Source: Clostridia bacterium
Lineage (GTDB): Bacteria; Bacillota; Clostridia; Oscillospirales; CAG-272
Reading direction: 5' to 3'
Assembly (NCBI GenBank): GCA_017501245.1
Contig: JAFVXI010000035.1
Location: 62,001 to 126,000, forward strand
DNA length: 64,000 nt
In this document: positions 52,641 through 61,014 of the stretch, piece by piece
Numbering within the stretch: the stretch's first letter is position 1
Layout of the letters: every line of letters begins with the position of its first letter
Made by a program: the position numbers and the translations under genes
The notes under the pieces: generated by a model
The model's database searches: none
Seen by the model: the letters and a program-made list of their open reading frames with translations, nothing else
What the model was told of the DNA's origin: nothing

Positions 52641-52670
52641 AATTATACAAAATGCAAATTTTGTATAATT
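52641..52670. repeat. Perfect 13-bp inverted repeat with a GCAA loop
   Basis: AATTATACAAAAT (52641-52653), loop GCAA and ATTTTGTATAATT (52658-52670). It borders the structured region. Both arms hold a TATAAT box, so it may be an operator, a pair of facing -10 elements, or the end hairpin of a transcript; no T-run follows. Confidence 0.7.
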
Positions 52671-52689
52671 CGGGGAAGTAAAAATGCCT

Positions 52690-53018
52690 AAAAAGGTGCT
52701 TTTTTTGGCTTGTTTATAGCTTTTACCGTTGTTTTTCTAAGATTTTATTGATGCTTGGCGGGATTATCCTTATATGTTTATGCTTGTTGCCGGTGCGGTC
52801 TTAGATTTATGCCGGTTGGCACGTCTTATTATTGTATGGTTGTCTTATGCGTTGATCCTACGTACTCATCAATGTATATGATTATATTTTTGGCATCTTT
52901 ATTACGCATTCTTATAATAGCAGTATCAGATCAATGGTAAATGAAAAAATCAAGCACACGAACGGCATTCATTATCGGTCGTACTGATCGATTAAAATGA
53001 TCAATTTGAATAGTTAAT
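52690..53018. other. AT-rich stretch with no supported feature
   Basis: Several short hydrophobic frames exist on the plus strand (for example 52755-52940), but none has a ribosome binding site or recognisable content. I see no tRNA, repeat or riboswitch here. It may be a decayed gene or part of the regulatory region of the neighbours. Confidence 0.5.
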
Positions 53019-53019
53019 G

Positions 53020-53048
53020 TTGAAAATGGCGTCGATGTGAGTTATAAT
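53020..53048 (+). promoter_or_regulatory. SigA-type promoter pointing into spoIIID in antisense
   Basis: TTGAAA (53020-53025), 17 bases and TATAAT (53043-53048). Transcription from here would run antisense through the whole spoIIID gene and then into the methyltransferase gene at 53405, which has no obvious promoter of its own in the 60 bases between the two starts. Confidence 0.65.
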
Positions 53049-53074
53049 AGGTATATAGACGGCAGAGAAGAGCT

Positions 53075-53344
53075 CTACCCTTCTCTTTCTGCCTTCGGCC
53101 TTATACCCATATACTTGCGCCTGGTCGCTTCGCCACCTCTGATATGACGCTCGGATTTGTTTTTATTAAGGATGATCTTTACTTCGTCGTATAGTCGTTT
53201 ATTTATGTACCTGAGCTTGCTTGTCAGATCCTTGTGTACCGTGCTTTTGCTGATATCAAAATGCTTTGCGCAAGCTCTGACGGTTGCGCCCGTTTCTATC
53301 ACGTACTGCGCAAGCGTCTCGCATCTATCGTCATTTAGCTTCAT
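53075..53344 (-). CDS. spoIIID: Sporulation transcription regulator SpoIIID
   Basis: An 89-residue DNA-binding protein that regulates SigE-dependent genes in the mother cell. The helix-turn-helix TVRACAKHFDISKSTVHKDL and the C-terminal basic SERHIRGGEATRRKYMG are those of Bacillus SpoIIID (93 residues). I choose ATG 53344, with AAGGAG upstream; the frame is open to 53398 but those starts have no site. Its last codons are part of a GGCAGAGAAG-type hairpin (53061-53093). It is divergent from the methyltransferase gene. Confidence 0.94.
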   Translation of the reverse strand: MKLNDDRCETLAQYVIETGATVRACAKHFDISKSTVHKDLTSKLRYINKRLYDEVKIILNKNKSERHIRGGEATRRKYMGIRPKAEREG

Positions 53345-53404
53345 ACCTGCTCCTTTATAGCTGTGAGTAGTGTTAATCAAATATATGAAAGGACTCACGT
53401 ATTA

Positions 53405-54187
53405 ATGCAAAAGGAAGCATTAAAATTTGTAGATTCTACCGTCTTTGAGGGGATGACTTCGATCAGAGCTATCATCGCCGGTATTGATGCCGGTGTTAAT
53501 AACAGACGCATCGAAAAGATCCTGTTCGATGGTGATAAACTTAAAAAAATCTCAAAAGAGGTGGGATATCTTAGGGCAGTTTCCGATAAATACGGTTTCG
53601 AGCTGGTCAGATCCACAGCAGAGGAGCTGGACGTCTTAACCCTTGGAAACACACACGGCGGCATTATCGCAGTGTGCTCAGGGAGGGATCTGCCAGCGCT
53701 TTGTGGTGCTGAGGTCTTGCCCTCGGGCTTTTATGCAATGATCCAGGGCATCGAGGATCCATATAACTTCGGCTATTCCCTTCGCTCGCTTTACGCCTGC
53801 GGAGCTGACGGAATTATCCTCGGTGGAAGAAACTGGATGAGCGCTGCCGGAGTAGTGTCGAGAAGCTCGGCGGGCGCCTCTGAGAGATTTAATATATATA
53901 CTGCTGATGACGTAGAATGCGTCAGACACTTCTCTTCCCTTGGCTATAAGATCGTTTGCGCCTCCGAGGACACCGATAATCTGCTTGGAGCTGTTGATCT
54001 ATCCGGTCCCATTCTGCTCGTTGTTGGCGGTGAGAAGCGCGGGATATCCAAGGACGTGCTTGATATGGCTGATCTTCTTGTAAAGATCCCTTATGCCAGA
54101 GAGTTTCGTGCCAGCCTTTCAGCCGCCTCCGCATCGACTATGTTTGCATATGAGATCATGCGACAGCGTATAAATAAAAAAATATAA
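53405..54187 (+). CDS. TrmH/SpoU-family RNA 2'-O-methyltransferase
   Basis: A 260-residue SPOUT methyltransferase. Motif 1 is DPYNFGYSLRSLYA, motif 2 is LLVVGGEKRGIS and motif 3 is FRASLSAASA, forming the knotted SAM site; the N-terminal part (1-90) is a substrate-binding extension. It methylates ribose in rRNA or tRNA; the exact position is unknown. I choose ATG 53405 with AAAGGA upstream. The tRNA-Val gene begins 68 bases later with its own promoter. Confidence 0.85.
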   Translation: MQKEALKFVDSTVFEGMTSIRAIIAGIDAGVNNRRIEKILFDGDKLKKISKEVGYLRAVSDKYGFELVRSTAEELDVLTLGNTHGGIIAVCSGRDLPALCGAEVLPSGFYAMIQGIEDPYNFGYSLRSLYACGADGIILGGRNWMSAAGVVSRSSAGASERFNIYTADDVECVRHFSSLGYKIVCASEDTDNLLGAVDLSGPILLVVGGEKRGISKDVLDMADLLVKIPYAREFRASLSAASASTMFAYEIMRQRINKKI

Positions 54188-54206
54188 ACTTTTTTCGTAT
54201 TTACTA

Positions 54207-54235
54207 TTGATATTTCCAAAGTATTGTGCTATAAT
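54207..54235 (+). promoter_or_regulatory. SigA promoter of tRNA-Val
   Basis: TTGATA (54207-54212), 17 bases and TATAAT (54230-54235), 19 bases before the mature 5' end. Confidence 0.85.
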
Positions 54236-54254
54236 AATTGAGCGTTCGATAAAT

Positions 54255-54331
54255 GGAGGCATAGCTCAGTTGGTTAGAGTACTTGCTTGACATGCAAGGG
54301 GTCAGTGGTTCGAGTCCACTTGTCTCCACCA
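54255..54331 (+). tRNA. tRNA-Val (GAC)
   Basis: A 77-base tRNA. Acceptor GGAGGCA (54255-54261) pairs with TGTCTCC (54321-54327), with CCA encoded at 54329-54331. The anticodon arm CTTGC-TTGACAT-GCAAG gives GAC (codons GUC/GUU). D-arm AGCTCAGTTGGTTAGAGT and T-loop TTCGAGT are standard. Confidence 0.96.
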
Positions 54332-54367
54332 AAAATAAAAGCACCCCTTGTGGGTGCTTTTATTTTT
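54331..54367 (+). terminator. Terminator of tRNA-Val
   Basis: AAAAATAAAAGCACCC (54331-54346) pairs with GGGTGCTTTTATTTTT (54352-54367); starts within the encoded CCA end. Confidence 0.85.
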
Positions 54368-54390
54368 GGTCGGAGATGCAGAGGCTCGAT

Positions 54391-54473
54391 CACATCGCAC
54401 CATTGGTGCGAATGTGGTTCGCATATCGCCGTCGGCGATATATTGCGTAATTCGTCGAGTCCGACCGACGAAT
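54391..54473. repeat. Cluster of three short palindromes after tRNA-Val
   Basis: Hairpin 1 pairs CACAT-CGCAC with GTGCG-A-ATGTG (54391-54416). Hairpin 2 pairs ATATCGCCG with CGGCGATAT (54423-54441) around one base. Hairpin 3 pairs ATTCGTCG with CGACGAAT (54450-54473). The cluster is not coding. The layout recalls REP/BIME-type palindromic elements, which often sit beside tRNA genes; another copy is not seen in this window. Confidence 0.55.
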
Positions 54474-54502
54474 AGCAAAATCCACTTGTAATAAGTATTT
54501 AT

Positions 54503-54535
54503 AAAAACCTCACTCGACGCCGAGTGAGGTTTTTC
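54503..54535. terminator. Bidirectional terminator
   Basis: AAACCTCACTCG (54505-54516) pairs perfectly with CGAGTGAGGTTT (54521-54532), flanked by A- and T-runs. It can end the leftward Cys-rich gene at 54573. Confidence 0.85.
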
Positions 54536-54572
54536 ATGTTGACGGTTAAATTTCGTATCTCTATTATTGAGC

Positions 54573-55403
54573 CTACTTACATCCGCAGGAGCCGTGAGGC
54601 TTGGGCGGAGGATCCTGAGGCTGACAAATCGTCGTTCTGAACCTCGAGGTCGGGAAGGCTATGCCTCTGAAGATGTCGCAGGGATTGTTCTCCGAGGATG
54701 AGAGCGTACATTCCTTGTCGGGCACGGCGTAGTCGGTTGCCTGGATGAGAAGCTGGGCGGGTCTTTCCATTCTTATAATCGAGAAAAGACCGATCGAAAC
54801 CCTTATTTCAATTCCATGCTGAGACTCCACGAGCGGCTCGTTAAGGCAGCATCTTATCTCGTCGGGGAGATCGAGCGCCTCGCAGCTGCATACGCAGCAT
54901 TTGTCTAACACCTTGGTTCCGAGTATCACGGGCTCAACCGTTTCTACAACCGCGATAGGCAGATTAGTGCTGACGTTGGCAGAGCTGCAGGGATCGCAGA
55001 AGTTAGAGCCTGGGGTGGAGGAATAGGTCGTGATATTCCCTTCTCCGCCGTAAAGCACGACCTCCTTCTGTATAACGGCTATTCCGCTAAAGCATGCACT
55101 CTTCCCTATCGCTACACAAGCCTCGAAGGTCACCTCAACGTAATAACGAATGGATATACGGTAAAATCCGTTGTTAAAAGGAACCTCGTCTACACCCACG
55201 TTTGCAAAGAGGATCCTCGCGGCTTTAGTTCTGATGTTCGTTGCCACCCCAAGGATATCCTCGCCCGAGGCTGTTAAGTAAACTCTCTCATCCTCAAAGC
55301 AGTCACGGTCACGGCAGGCATCGAGGATGCGTGTCGTGTCTATGCAGACCATGCCGCGGCTATCGCAGCTCTGGGGAGAACACGCATTTCTGTTGTCTTG
55401 CAT
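54573..55403 (-). CDS. Cysteine-rich protein, possible spore surface protein
   Basis: A 276-residue protein with about 20 cysteines, no signal peptide and no transmembrane segment. A well-ordered N-terminal part (CIDTTRILDACRDRDCFED, then VTFEACVAIGKS and VVLYGGEGN) looks like a conserved folded domain; Cys pairs follow (KCCVCSC, IRCCLNE), and the C terminus is Pro/Cys-rich. I believe similar CIDTxRxLDxCRDxDCFED proteins occur in spore-forming Clostridia, without a function. High Cys content without secretion is typical of spore coat proteins, but this is inference. AAGGAG precedes the ATG. Confidence 0.6.
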   Translation of the reverse strand: MQDNRNACSPQSCDSRGMVCIDTTRILDACRDRDCFEDERVYLTASGEDILGVATNIRTKAARILFANVGVDEVPFNNGFYRISIRYYVEVTFEACVAIGKSACFSGIAVIQKEVVLYGGEGNITTYSSTPGSNFCDPCSSANVSTNLPIAVVETVEPVILGTKVLDKCCVCSCEALDLPDEIRCCLNEPLVESQHGIEIRVSIGLFSIIRMERPAQLLIQATDYAVPDKECTLSSSENNPCDIFRGIAFPTSRFRTTICQPQDPPPKPHGSCGCK

Positions 55404-55509
55404 TATATATTCTCCTTATTTATAAACAATTGCTATAAATTTGCCGCCTAAATGCGAAGCGGCTAATATTATAATATGCAAAGGGGAGAAATGCTGACAA
55501 AGTTTGATA

Positions 55510-55542
55510 AAAAAAGTGAGCAGTAGATCGCTACTGCTCACT
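55510..55542 (-). terminator. Terminator of the small P-loop gene
   Basis: On the minus strand GTGAGCAGTAG and CTACTGCTCAC (55517-55542) form a perfect 11-bp stem, followed by seven T. Confidence 0.85.
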
Positions 55543-55565
55543 GAAGCTATGCTTATAATAATGAA

Positions 55566-55967
55566 TTAAGCGTAAGCCTTGATGGAATCGGGGCACTCCT
55601 CAACGTTGATGGAGGCGGACATAACGAGATTAACGTTCTTGCAGATGGCGTCAAGCTTAGGAAGCATTGCCTCGAATGCTGCAACGTCATTGCCGCAGAT
55701 CTTGAGAGAGGAATCTACAAAGATGTCCGTGATATCGTTGTTAGAGGCAAGAATGCCTGCGATAAATCCATAAAGAGCCTCAGCATCATCTATAGCATAC
55801 TCAACGGTGTCGATAAGTCTAGCCTTATAGGTGATCTCGTGTCTGAGCTTATCGCCCTTCTCGATGCAAACTACAGAGCCCTTAGAAGCCTCTGCTGCAG
55901 AGTTGGTGAGCTCGATGAGAGTCTTGGTCTTGCCAGATCCTTTACCACCAATGAATAACTTGATCAT
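55566..55967 (-). CDS. Small P-loop protein of unknown function
   Basis: A 133-residue protein with Walker A GGKGSGKTK at residues 7-15 and a possible Walker B in ITDIFVDSS. It is about the size of a bare P-loop core, with no other domain. Annotation pipelines often label such Clostridia proteins as ATP-binding or twitching-motility-like, which the sequence does not support further. AGGAGG precedes the ATG, and it is monocistronic with its own terminator. The role is unknown. Confidence 0.65.
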   Translation of the reverse strand: MIKLFIGGKGSGKTKTLIELTNSAAEASKGSVVCIEKGDKLRHEITYKARLIDTVEYAIDDAEALYGFIAGILASNNDITDIFVDSSLKICGNDVAAFEAMLPKLDAICKNVNLVMSASINVEECPDSIKAYA

Positions 55968-56110
55968 ATTAAATCCTCCTAGGTTTTAAGAGTTCTACTC
56001 TTTCTTGATTATATCTTACTATAAATTGTCAGAAAATGCAATAGGTTTTCTGCAAAAATATAGCACTCCTATGCCTTTTTGTATAAAATAAACTAAGCTA
56101 TATGTTTATT

Positions 56111-57454
56111 TTAATCCTTGGATATTCTCTTTTCGAGAGAAGCTCGCATATCCTCAAATCCGGGCTTGCCGAGAAGGGCAAACATATTCTTCTTATATGC
56201 CTCAACGCCGGGCTGATCGAAGGGGTTTACTCCGAGGATATATCCCGAGATAGCGCAAGCAAACTCGAAGAAGTATACGAGGTAGCCAAAGCTATATGCA
56301 GACTTATCCTCAAGGTCGATAACGATGTTGGGAACGCCGCCGTCGTTATGAGCGATGAGCGTTGCAAGCATTGCAGTCTCGTTTACGTAGCCGAGAGACT
56401 TCCCGCTGATGAAGTTAAGTCCGTCAACGTTTAGAGGATCGTTCGGGATCTCGAAGGAAATGCCTGTCGATTTAACGTTAAGCACGGTCTCGAAGAGGTT
56501 TCTCTGACCCTGCTGGATATACTGACCGAGAGAGTGAAGATCGGTTGAGAAGATGACAGATGCAGGGAAAATACCCTTGTTGTCCTTGCCCTCGCTTTCG
56601 CCGTAAAGCTGCTTCCACCACTCGTTGATCATAGTGAGGTAGGGCTCGTAGCCTACGAGGATCTCGGTGGACTTGCCCTGTGCGAGCAGGATGTTTCTAT
56701 AAGTCGCATACTGCATTGCTGCATTGTTATCAAAATCAGCCTCTCTGAAGCATGCTCTTGCTGCCTGTGCGCCCTCCATCATCTTGTCGATGTCGATGCC
56801 GGCGCAAGCGATGGGGAGAAGGCCTACCGCAGTGAGAACCGAATATCTGCCGCCGACGTCATCGGGGACAACGAAGGTCTCGTAGCCTGCCTCGTCGGAG
56901 AACTGCTTGAGCGTTCCGCGTGCCTTGTCGGTGGTTACGAAAATACGCTCTTTTGCACCCTCAACGCCGTACTTCTCGTTAAGAAGTGCCTTGAACACTC
57001 TGAAGGCGATCGCAGGCTCGGTCGTGGTTCCGGACTTGGAGATAACGTTAAGGCAAATATCCTTGCCCTCGCATATGGAGAGAAGCTCGGTGAGTGCGGT
57101 GGTGGAGATGTTATTTCCTGCGAAATAGATGTCGGGAGTGTCCTTCTTAAGGTTGTTGTAAAGAGGGCTCTTAACGAACTCTATTGCAGCTCTTGCTCCG
57201 AGGTAGGAGCCACCAATGCCGATTACGACAAGGACGTCGGCAGACTTCTTTATCTTCTCCGCCGCAGCCTTGATTCTTGCAAACTCCTCCTTGTCGTAGT
57301 TCTCGGGGAGGTCGACCCAGCCGATAAAGTCGTTTCCTGCGCCGTTTCCGTCAAGAAGCGTCTTCTTGGCAGCGCAAGCCTTGATCTTGGTTTCGTTGAT
57401 TTCCTTTTCGCTGATAAAGCCGTTCAGAAAGCGATCGTTGATCTTAATGCTCAT
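56111..57454 (-). CDS. pgi: Glucose-6-phosphate isomerase
   Basis: A 447-residue glycolytic enzyme interconverting glucose 6-phosphate and fructose 6-phosphate. [15 protein letters not shown] and [13 protein letters not shown] bind the sugar phosphate, and [11 protein letters not shown] holds the Lys of the C-terminal signature. The length matches the short Firmicutes form. I choose ATG 57454, behind ATGGAGAA; an ATG at 57466 is part of that site and lacks its own. A promoter lies 49 bases upstream. Confidence 0.96.
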   Translation of the reverse strand: MSIKINDRFLNGFISEKEINETKIKACAAKKTLLDGNGAGNDFIGWVDLPENYDKEEFARIKAAAEKIKKSADVLVVIGIGGSYLGARAAIEFVKSPLYNNLKKDTPDIYFAGNNISTTALTELLSICEGKDICLNVISKSGTTTEPAIAFRVFKALLNEKYGVEGAKERIFVTTDKARGTLKQFSDEAGYETFVVPDDVGGRYSVLTAVGLLPIACAGIDIDKMMEGAQAARACFREADFDNNAAMQYATYRNILLAQGKSTEILVGYEPYLTMINEWWKQLYGESEGKDNKGIFPASVIFSTDLHSLGQYIQQGQRNLFETVLNVKSTGISFEIPNDPLNVDGLNFISGKSLGYVNETAMLATLIAHNDGGVPNIVIDLEDKSAYSFGYLVYFFEFACAISGYILGVNPFDQPGVEAYKKNMFALLGKPGFEDMRASLEKRISKD

Positions 57455-57502
57455 ATCATTCTCCATATTTTAATATTTTTGCAAAAGTATTTACTAAAAA
57501 AT

Positions 57503-57531
57503 ATTATAATATATTTTAGACGCCATTTCAA
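57503..57531 (-). promoter_or_regulatory. SigA promoter of pgi
   Basis: On the minus strand TTGAAA (57526-57531), 17 bases, TATAAT (57503-57508). Confidence 0.75.
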
Positions 57532-57546
57532 GTGCTAATATAAACT

Positions 57547-58761
57547 TTATTGTGCATCCTTTGCTTTTTTACACGCTATATCCGACAAAAGGCGCAAAAG
57601 AATGTCAAAATAACCTAGTCCCCGGATATCCTCCGACACTATTATATCGCTGCTACCTAATTCTTTTCCATCTAAGGAATAGACGATCCTGCCTACCTTT
57701 GCGCCCTTCTCTATCGGCGCATAGATAGCTTCGGGAATATCGTATTTCTTTTCTATGCGTTTGTAGTCCGAGCTGTTTACGAGGAGAGAGAACCCTTTTG
57801 AATATACAGAGGTCGACGGAATAGTACCGCCCCTGACGTCAACCTCTTCAAGCTTAGATGCGGGATCCTTATAAAGCTTATATTCTGCAAAGCCGTAGTC
57901 CAGAAGAGCTCGTGCATCCTTATTGCGCTCGTCACGTGTAGGGGCGCCCATAATAACCGAGATCAGATGCATTCCGTCACGCTTTGCCGTTGCGCTTATG
58001 CAGAAGCCCGCTTTGTCTGTCGATCCCGTTTTTAGACCTGTGCAGCCGTCGTAATATCTTACAAGCCTGTTAGTGTTAGTGAGGATAAACTCGCCGTCTC
58101 TTATGGAATCCTGCCATATTCCCGAATACTTTAAGATCACGTCGTGCTTGATCAGCTCTTTCGACATAAGTGCGATATCGTATGCGCTGGTCAGATGCTT
58201 TGTGACCGTGTCGTCAAGACCTGTAACGTTTTCAAAGGTGGTGTTTTTCATCCCTAGCTCGGAGGCTCTCTCGTTCATTCTCTTCACGAACGAAGCCTCG
58301 CTGCCCGAGATCTGCTCCGCAAGGGCTACTGCCGCATCGTTTGCACTGGCGATGACAGTGCTTTTTAATAGCTCCTCTACGGTAAATTCCTCGCCCTCCT
58401 TGATAAAGATCTGGCTTCCGCCCATTGAAGCGGCGTTTGCGCTGACAATTACCTTGTCGTCGAGAGCTACCTCACCGTCTCTTATCGCATCCGCGACGAG
58501 AAGCAGGGTCATGATCTTGGTTACGGATGCCGGAGGTAATGGCTCTCCTGGGTTCTTTGAATATAAGACCGTCCCTGTTTCGGCATCCATAAGTATAGCG
58601 GAGATCGCACTCAGCTCGATATCTTCCCCGCTCGTTCCTAAGATATCTGCCTCGGAATTTATGCCGTTATCTGTGATATCCTCGAAATCTGATGCCGAGA
58701 TCGGTAGGATAAGCGAGGTGATTGACAACGTTAATATCAAAAGCAACGATAGTATTTTCAT
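57547..58761 (-). CDS. D-alanyl-D-alanine carboxypeptidase (DacF/DacB-like)
   Basis: A 404-residue penicillin-binding protein of the PBP5 type. A signal peptide (about 1-24) is followed by catalytic motifs SVTK (Ser79, Lys82), SAN (139-141) and KTG (244-246), then a PBP5-type C-terminal domain. The last residues form an amphipathic helix (YFDILLRLLSDIACKKAKDAQ cut short here to LLRLLSDIACKK) that would anchor it to the outer membrane face. It trims D-Ala from peptidoglycan stem peptides; Bacillus relatives act in sporulation (DacF, DacB) or growth (DacA). GGAG precedes the ATG. Confidence 0.9.
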   Translation of the reverse strand: MKILSLLLILTLSITSLILPISASDFEDITDNGINSEADILGTSGEDIELSAISAILMDAETGTVLYSKNPGEPLPPASVTKIMTLLLVADAIRDGEVALDDKVIVSANAASMGGSQIFIKEGEEFTVEELLKSTVIASANDAAVALAEQISGSEASFVKRMNERASELGMKNTTFENVTGLDDTVTKHLTSAYDIALMSKELIKHDVILKYSGIWQDSIRDGEFILTNTNRLVRYYDGCTGLKTGSTDKAGFCISATAKRDGMHLISVIMGAPTRDERNKDARALLDYGFAEYKLYKDPASKLEEVDVRGGTIPSTSVYSKGFSLLVNSSDYKRIEKKYDIPEAIYAPIEKGAKVGRIVYSLDGKELGSSDIIVSEDIRGLGYFDILLRLLSDIACKKAKDAQ

Positions 58762-58873
58762 AGCTTTTCTCCATATCTTTTTTTAAATGATATGCGCCGG
58801 ATATCCGGTATATTACATAGGAGCCTTGTCGGTCTTTATAAGTTAAACAAATTTTAAATATTTAAAAATTATA

Positions 58874-58902
58874 TTGTTTTTAAATATGATGCGTGATATA
58901 AT
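58874..58902 (+). promoter_or_regulatory. SigA promoter of the YesL-like gene
   Basis: TTGTTT (58874-58879), 17 bases and TATAAT (58897-58902), 28 bases before the ATG. Confidence 0.7.
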
Positions 58903-58930
58903 AGATTTATCTAATTTCATGAGGTGCATC

Positions 58931-60001
58931 ATGTCGAAAGAAAAAAAGGAGAAAAAGGGCTTTAAGCTTTTTGACTTTAACCGTGACGGCCCCGGCGTAT
59001 CTAAGCGCTCTGCTGATCTCGGCACGGGCTTTAAGCGTTTTTTCCATTCATATAAGAATAATTTTGATAAGATAATCTACACAAACATCTTTATGGTGCT
59101 TGGTAACTTTCCTCTTATCTTCCTTATCATCGCTCTTTCGGGATATACGCAGGCGGATTCTTCCCTGCCTATGTACGATCTGTTTCAGAATCTCGTCCCC
59201 TTCTTTAATTCCGACATTGCCACGCCGTTTGGAATGACTATGTATGCTCTTGCGGGTATACAAAATCAGATCCTCGTTCCTACCACTCTGACCTACGTAT
59301 TTTACGGTCTTGGTGCGCTCACGCTATTTACCTTCGGACCTGTCAATGCAGGAACGGCTTATATACTTCGAAACATCGCTATGGGCGAGCCCGTGTTCAC
59401 CTGGTCGGACTTCTGGTATGCCGTTCGCCGAAACTGGAAGCAGGCGCTCCCCTTCGGTATTATCGACGTGCTCATCAATGCCATCCTTATATCCAATATT
59501 TATAACATGGTAGTTTCCTCTCAGAATTTCTTTGAATCTACTATGCTTTGGATGAACGTGGTAATTCTCATACTCTATTTCTTTATGAGATACTATATTT
59601 ACGTTCAAATGGTGACCTTCGATCTGTCTGTATTTAAGATCTTTAAGAATTCGATGATATTTGCTCTGCTTGGCTTTAAGAGAAATATCGTTGCACTGCT
59701 TGCTATTATCGCCTGCGTCGTAATCGAGATACTGTTTATCTTCGGCCTCGGAGGAATACTTCTTCCTCTTGGAGTTGCAGCCCCGCTTGCTATACTCTTC
59801 TCTTCCTTTGCTTATATGAAGGTGTTTGCGGCCTACTTCAAGATCAAGGAGGTCATGATAGATCCTTACCGTGCCGAGCATCCCGAGGAATTTGCCGACG
59901 AGGAGTTTGACGAGGAGGAGATCGTCATGCGTGACGACGTTACCGAAAAGGAGCGTCTTGATGAGATCAAAGCAAGAAACGGAATTGTCGACGAGGAGTG
60001 A
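58931..60001 (+). CDS. DUF624 (YesL-like) membrane protein
   Basis: A 356-residue polytopic membrane protein with about six helices and a charged N-terminal tail and acidic C-terminal tail. GPVNAGTAYILRNIAMGEP followed by the FTWSDFWYAVRRNWKQA segment is the DUF624 signature. YesL-type proteins are common next to carbohydrate transport genes in Firmicutes, role unknown. I choose ATG 58931 with GAGGTG upstream; the frame is open from 58874 but that overlaps the promoter. A hairpin at 60081-60118 may terminate it. Confidence 0.75.
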   Translation: MSKEKKEKKGFKLFDFNRDGPGVSKRSADLGTGFKRFFHSYKNNFDKIIYTNIFMVLGNFPLIFLIIALSGYTQADSSLPMYDLFQNLVPFFNSDIATPFGMTMYALAGIQNQILVPTTLTYVFYGLGALTLFTFGPVNAGTAYILRNIAMGEPVFTWSDFWYAVRRNWKQALPFGIIDVLINAILISNIYNMVVSSQNFFESTMLWMNVVILILYFFMRYYIYVQMVTFDLSVFKIFKNSMIFALLGFKRNIVALLAIIACVVIEILFIFGLGGILLPLGVAAPLAILFSSFAYMKVFAAYFKIKEVMIDPYRAEHPEEFADEEFDEEEIVMRDDVTEKERLDEIKARNGIVDEE

Positions 60002-60012
60002 TCCTTTTTAAT

Positions 60013-60091
60013 AAAAGCATCCCTATGCTTTATCGTAATGTTCTTAATGAAGAAATCACGCTAACCGAGTAGGACGAAGAAAAAATCCATC
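60013..60091 (+). repeat. Inverted repeat copy A flanking the esterase gene
   Basis: An imperfect 75-80 base element, running CATCCCTATGC, a small hairpin, GAAGAAATCAC, CTAACCGA and ATCCATC. A second copy in opposite orientation lies at 61015-61091. Inside both, a stem around TTCTT/AAGAA (copy A) or TCTT/AAGA (copy B) is kept although the loop and some paired bases differ. Confidence 0.75.
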
Positions 60092-60120
60092 ATGGACGAG
60101 AGTCTGCGATGGATTTTTCT
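60081..60120. terminator. Terminator-like hairpin at the end of repeat copy A
   Basis: AAAAATCCATC (60081-60091) pairs with GATGGATTTTT (60108-60118), a perfect 11-bp stem with T-run. It can end the YesL-like gene. Confidence 0.75.
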
Positions 60121-60157
60121 TTATGTCGTAGCTCGTCAATAATTGCATCGTAATAAG

Positions 60158-60182
60158 CAAAAATAGGAGCCAAAGGCTCCTA
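60158..60182 (-). terminator. Terminator of the second esterase gene
   Basis: On the minus strand TAGGAGCC, a 3-base loop and GGCTCCTA are followed by TTTTTGCTT. Confidence 0.75.
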
Positions 60183-60200
60183 TCTGTATAAATTTTCTGC

Positions 60201-60866
60201 TTATCCGTAGTTTTCTCCGGAAAGCACCTCTTCCTTCTTTTCACAATATCGGGTGTGTCCAAGAAGCCAATCGTAGTGCTCCTCTGTGGAATAGACGGTC
60301 AACCAGCAGCTGTGCTTAAGATCGGGATAGAGGATGAGCTCTGCGTGACCGCCAAAGCGGTTAAGCGCCTTAACCATCTCGAGACTCTCTATGGGGTCTA
60401 CAACGTCATCGAGCAGACCGTGGAAGGTACGAACGGGAACGTTCACTATTGCTCGGGTGAACGCGGGAATACCTCCGCCGCAGATAGGCATAATAGCTGC
60501 GAACCACTCGGGGCGAAGCATCGCAAGCTCCCATGTTCCGTAGCCGCCCATGCTGACTCCGGTGAGATAAATTCTATCGGTGTCTATATAGGGACGGTCG
60601 CGAAGCTCAGAGACCCAGGAAATAACCGTCTGCATTATCTCGTTCCAATCGTGCGCATGGCAAATAGGCGCCGCGAAGACGAAGCCCTTATACTGATGCG
60701 CTTGGATTCTCGTAGTGCAAGGGTTGCGCTTTAAGAGCTCTATATCCCTTCCTCTCGTGCCCGCTCCGTGGAGAAGGATCACAAGCGGATATTTCTTCCC
60801 CTCGTCAAAGCCCTCGGGGAAAGAGATGATATATCCTAAATCATTATATTGACAATCCTGAAACAC
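60201..60866 (-). CDS. Small alpha/beta hydrolase, paralogue of the 2993-3658 gene
   Basis: A 221-residue serine hydrolase. LLHGAGTRG, the elbow GVSMGG (Ser105), an acid in HGLLDDVVD and His185 in LKHSCW give a full triad, with Ser105 and His185 at exactly the positions of the paralogue. About half of the residues are the same. Start is GTG behind AAGGAG. Its coding frame lies between two inverted copies of a 75-80 base repeat, which suggests that the gene was moved or copied together with them. The substrate is unknown. Confidence 0.75.
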   Translation of the reverse strand: MFQDCQYNDLGYIISFPEGFDEGKKYPLVILLHGAGTRGRDIELLKRNPCTTRIQAHQYKGFVFAAPICHAHDWNEIMQTVISWVSELRDRPYIDTDRIYLTGVSMGGYGTWELAMLRPEWFAAIMPICGGGIPAFTRAIVNVPVRTFHGLLDDVVDPIESLEMVKALNRFGGHAELILYPDLKHSCWLTVYSTEEHYDWLLGHTRYCEKKEEVLSGENYG

Positions 60867-61014
60867 GTTATTTCTCCTTTTAGATATTGAAGCGGATATT
60901 GCATCAAGCCTCGGTTTTCTTTATTATATAACAAATAGCACTCTTTTGCAACACTCCGGCGTGAAAAGATATAAAACGGGGGTACAAATTTGTTTCAGGC
61001 CTACTTTCGTTCTC

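Noticed and set aside
52755-52940. 61-codon hydrophobic open frame
   Set aside because: No ribosome binding site, several equal alternatives in other frames, AT-rich region.
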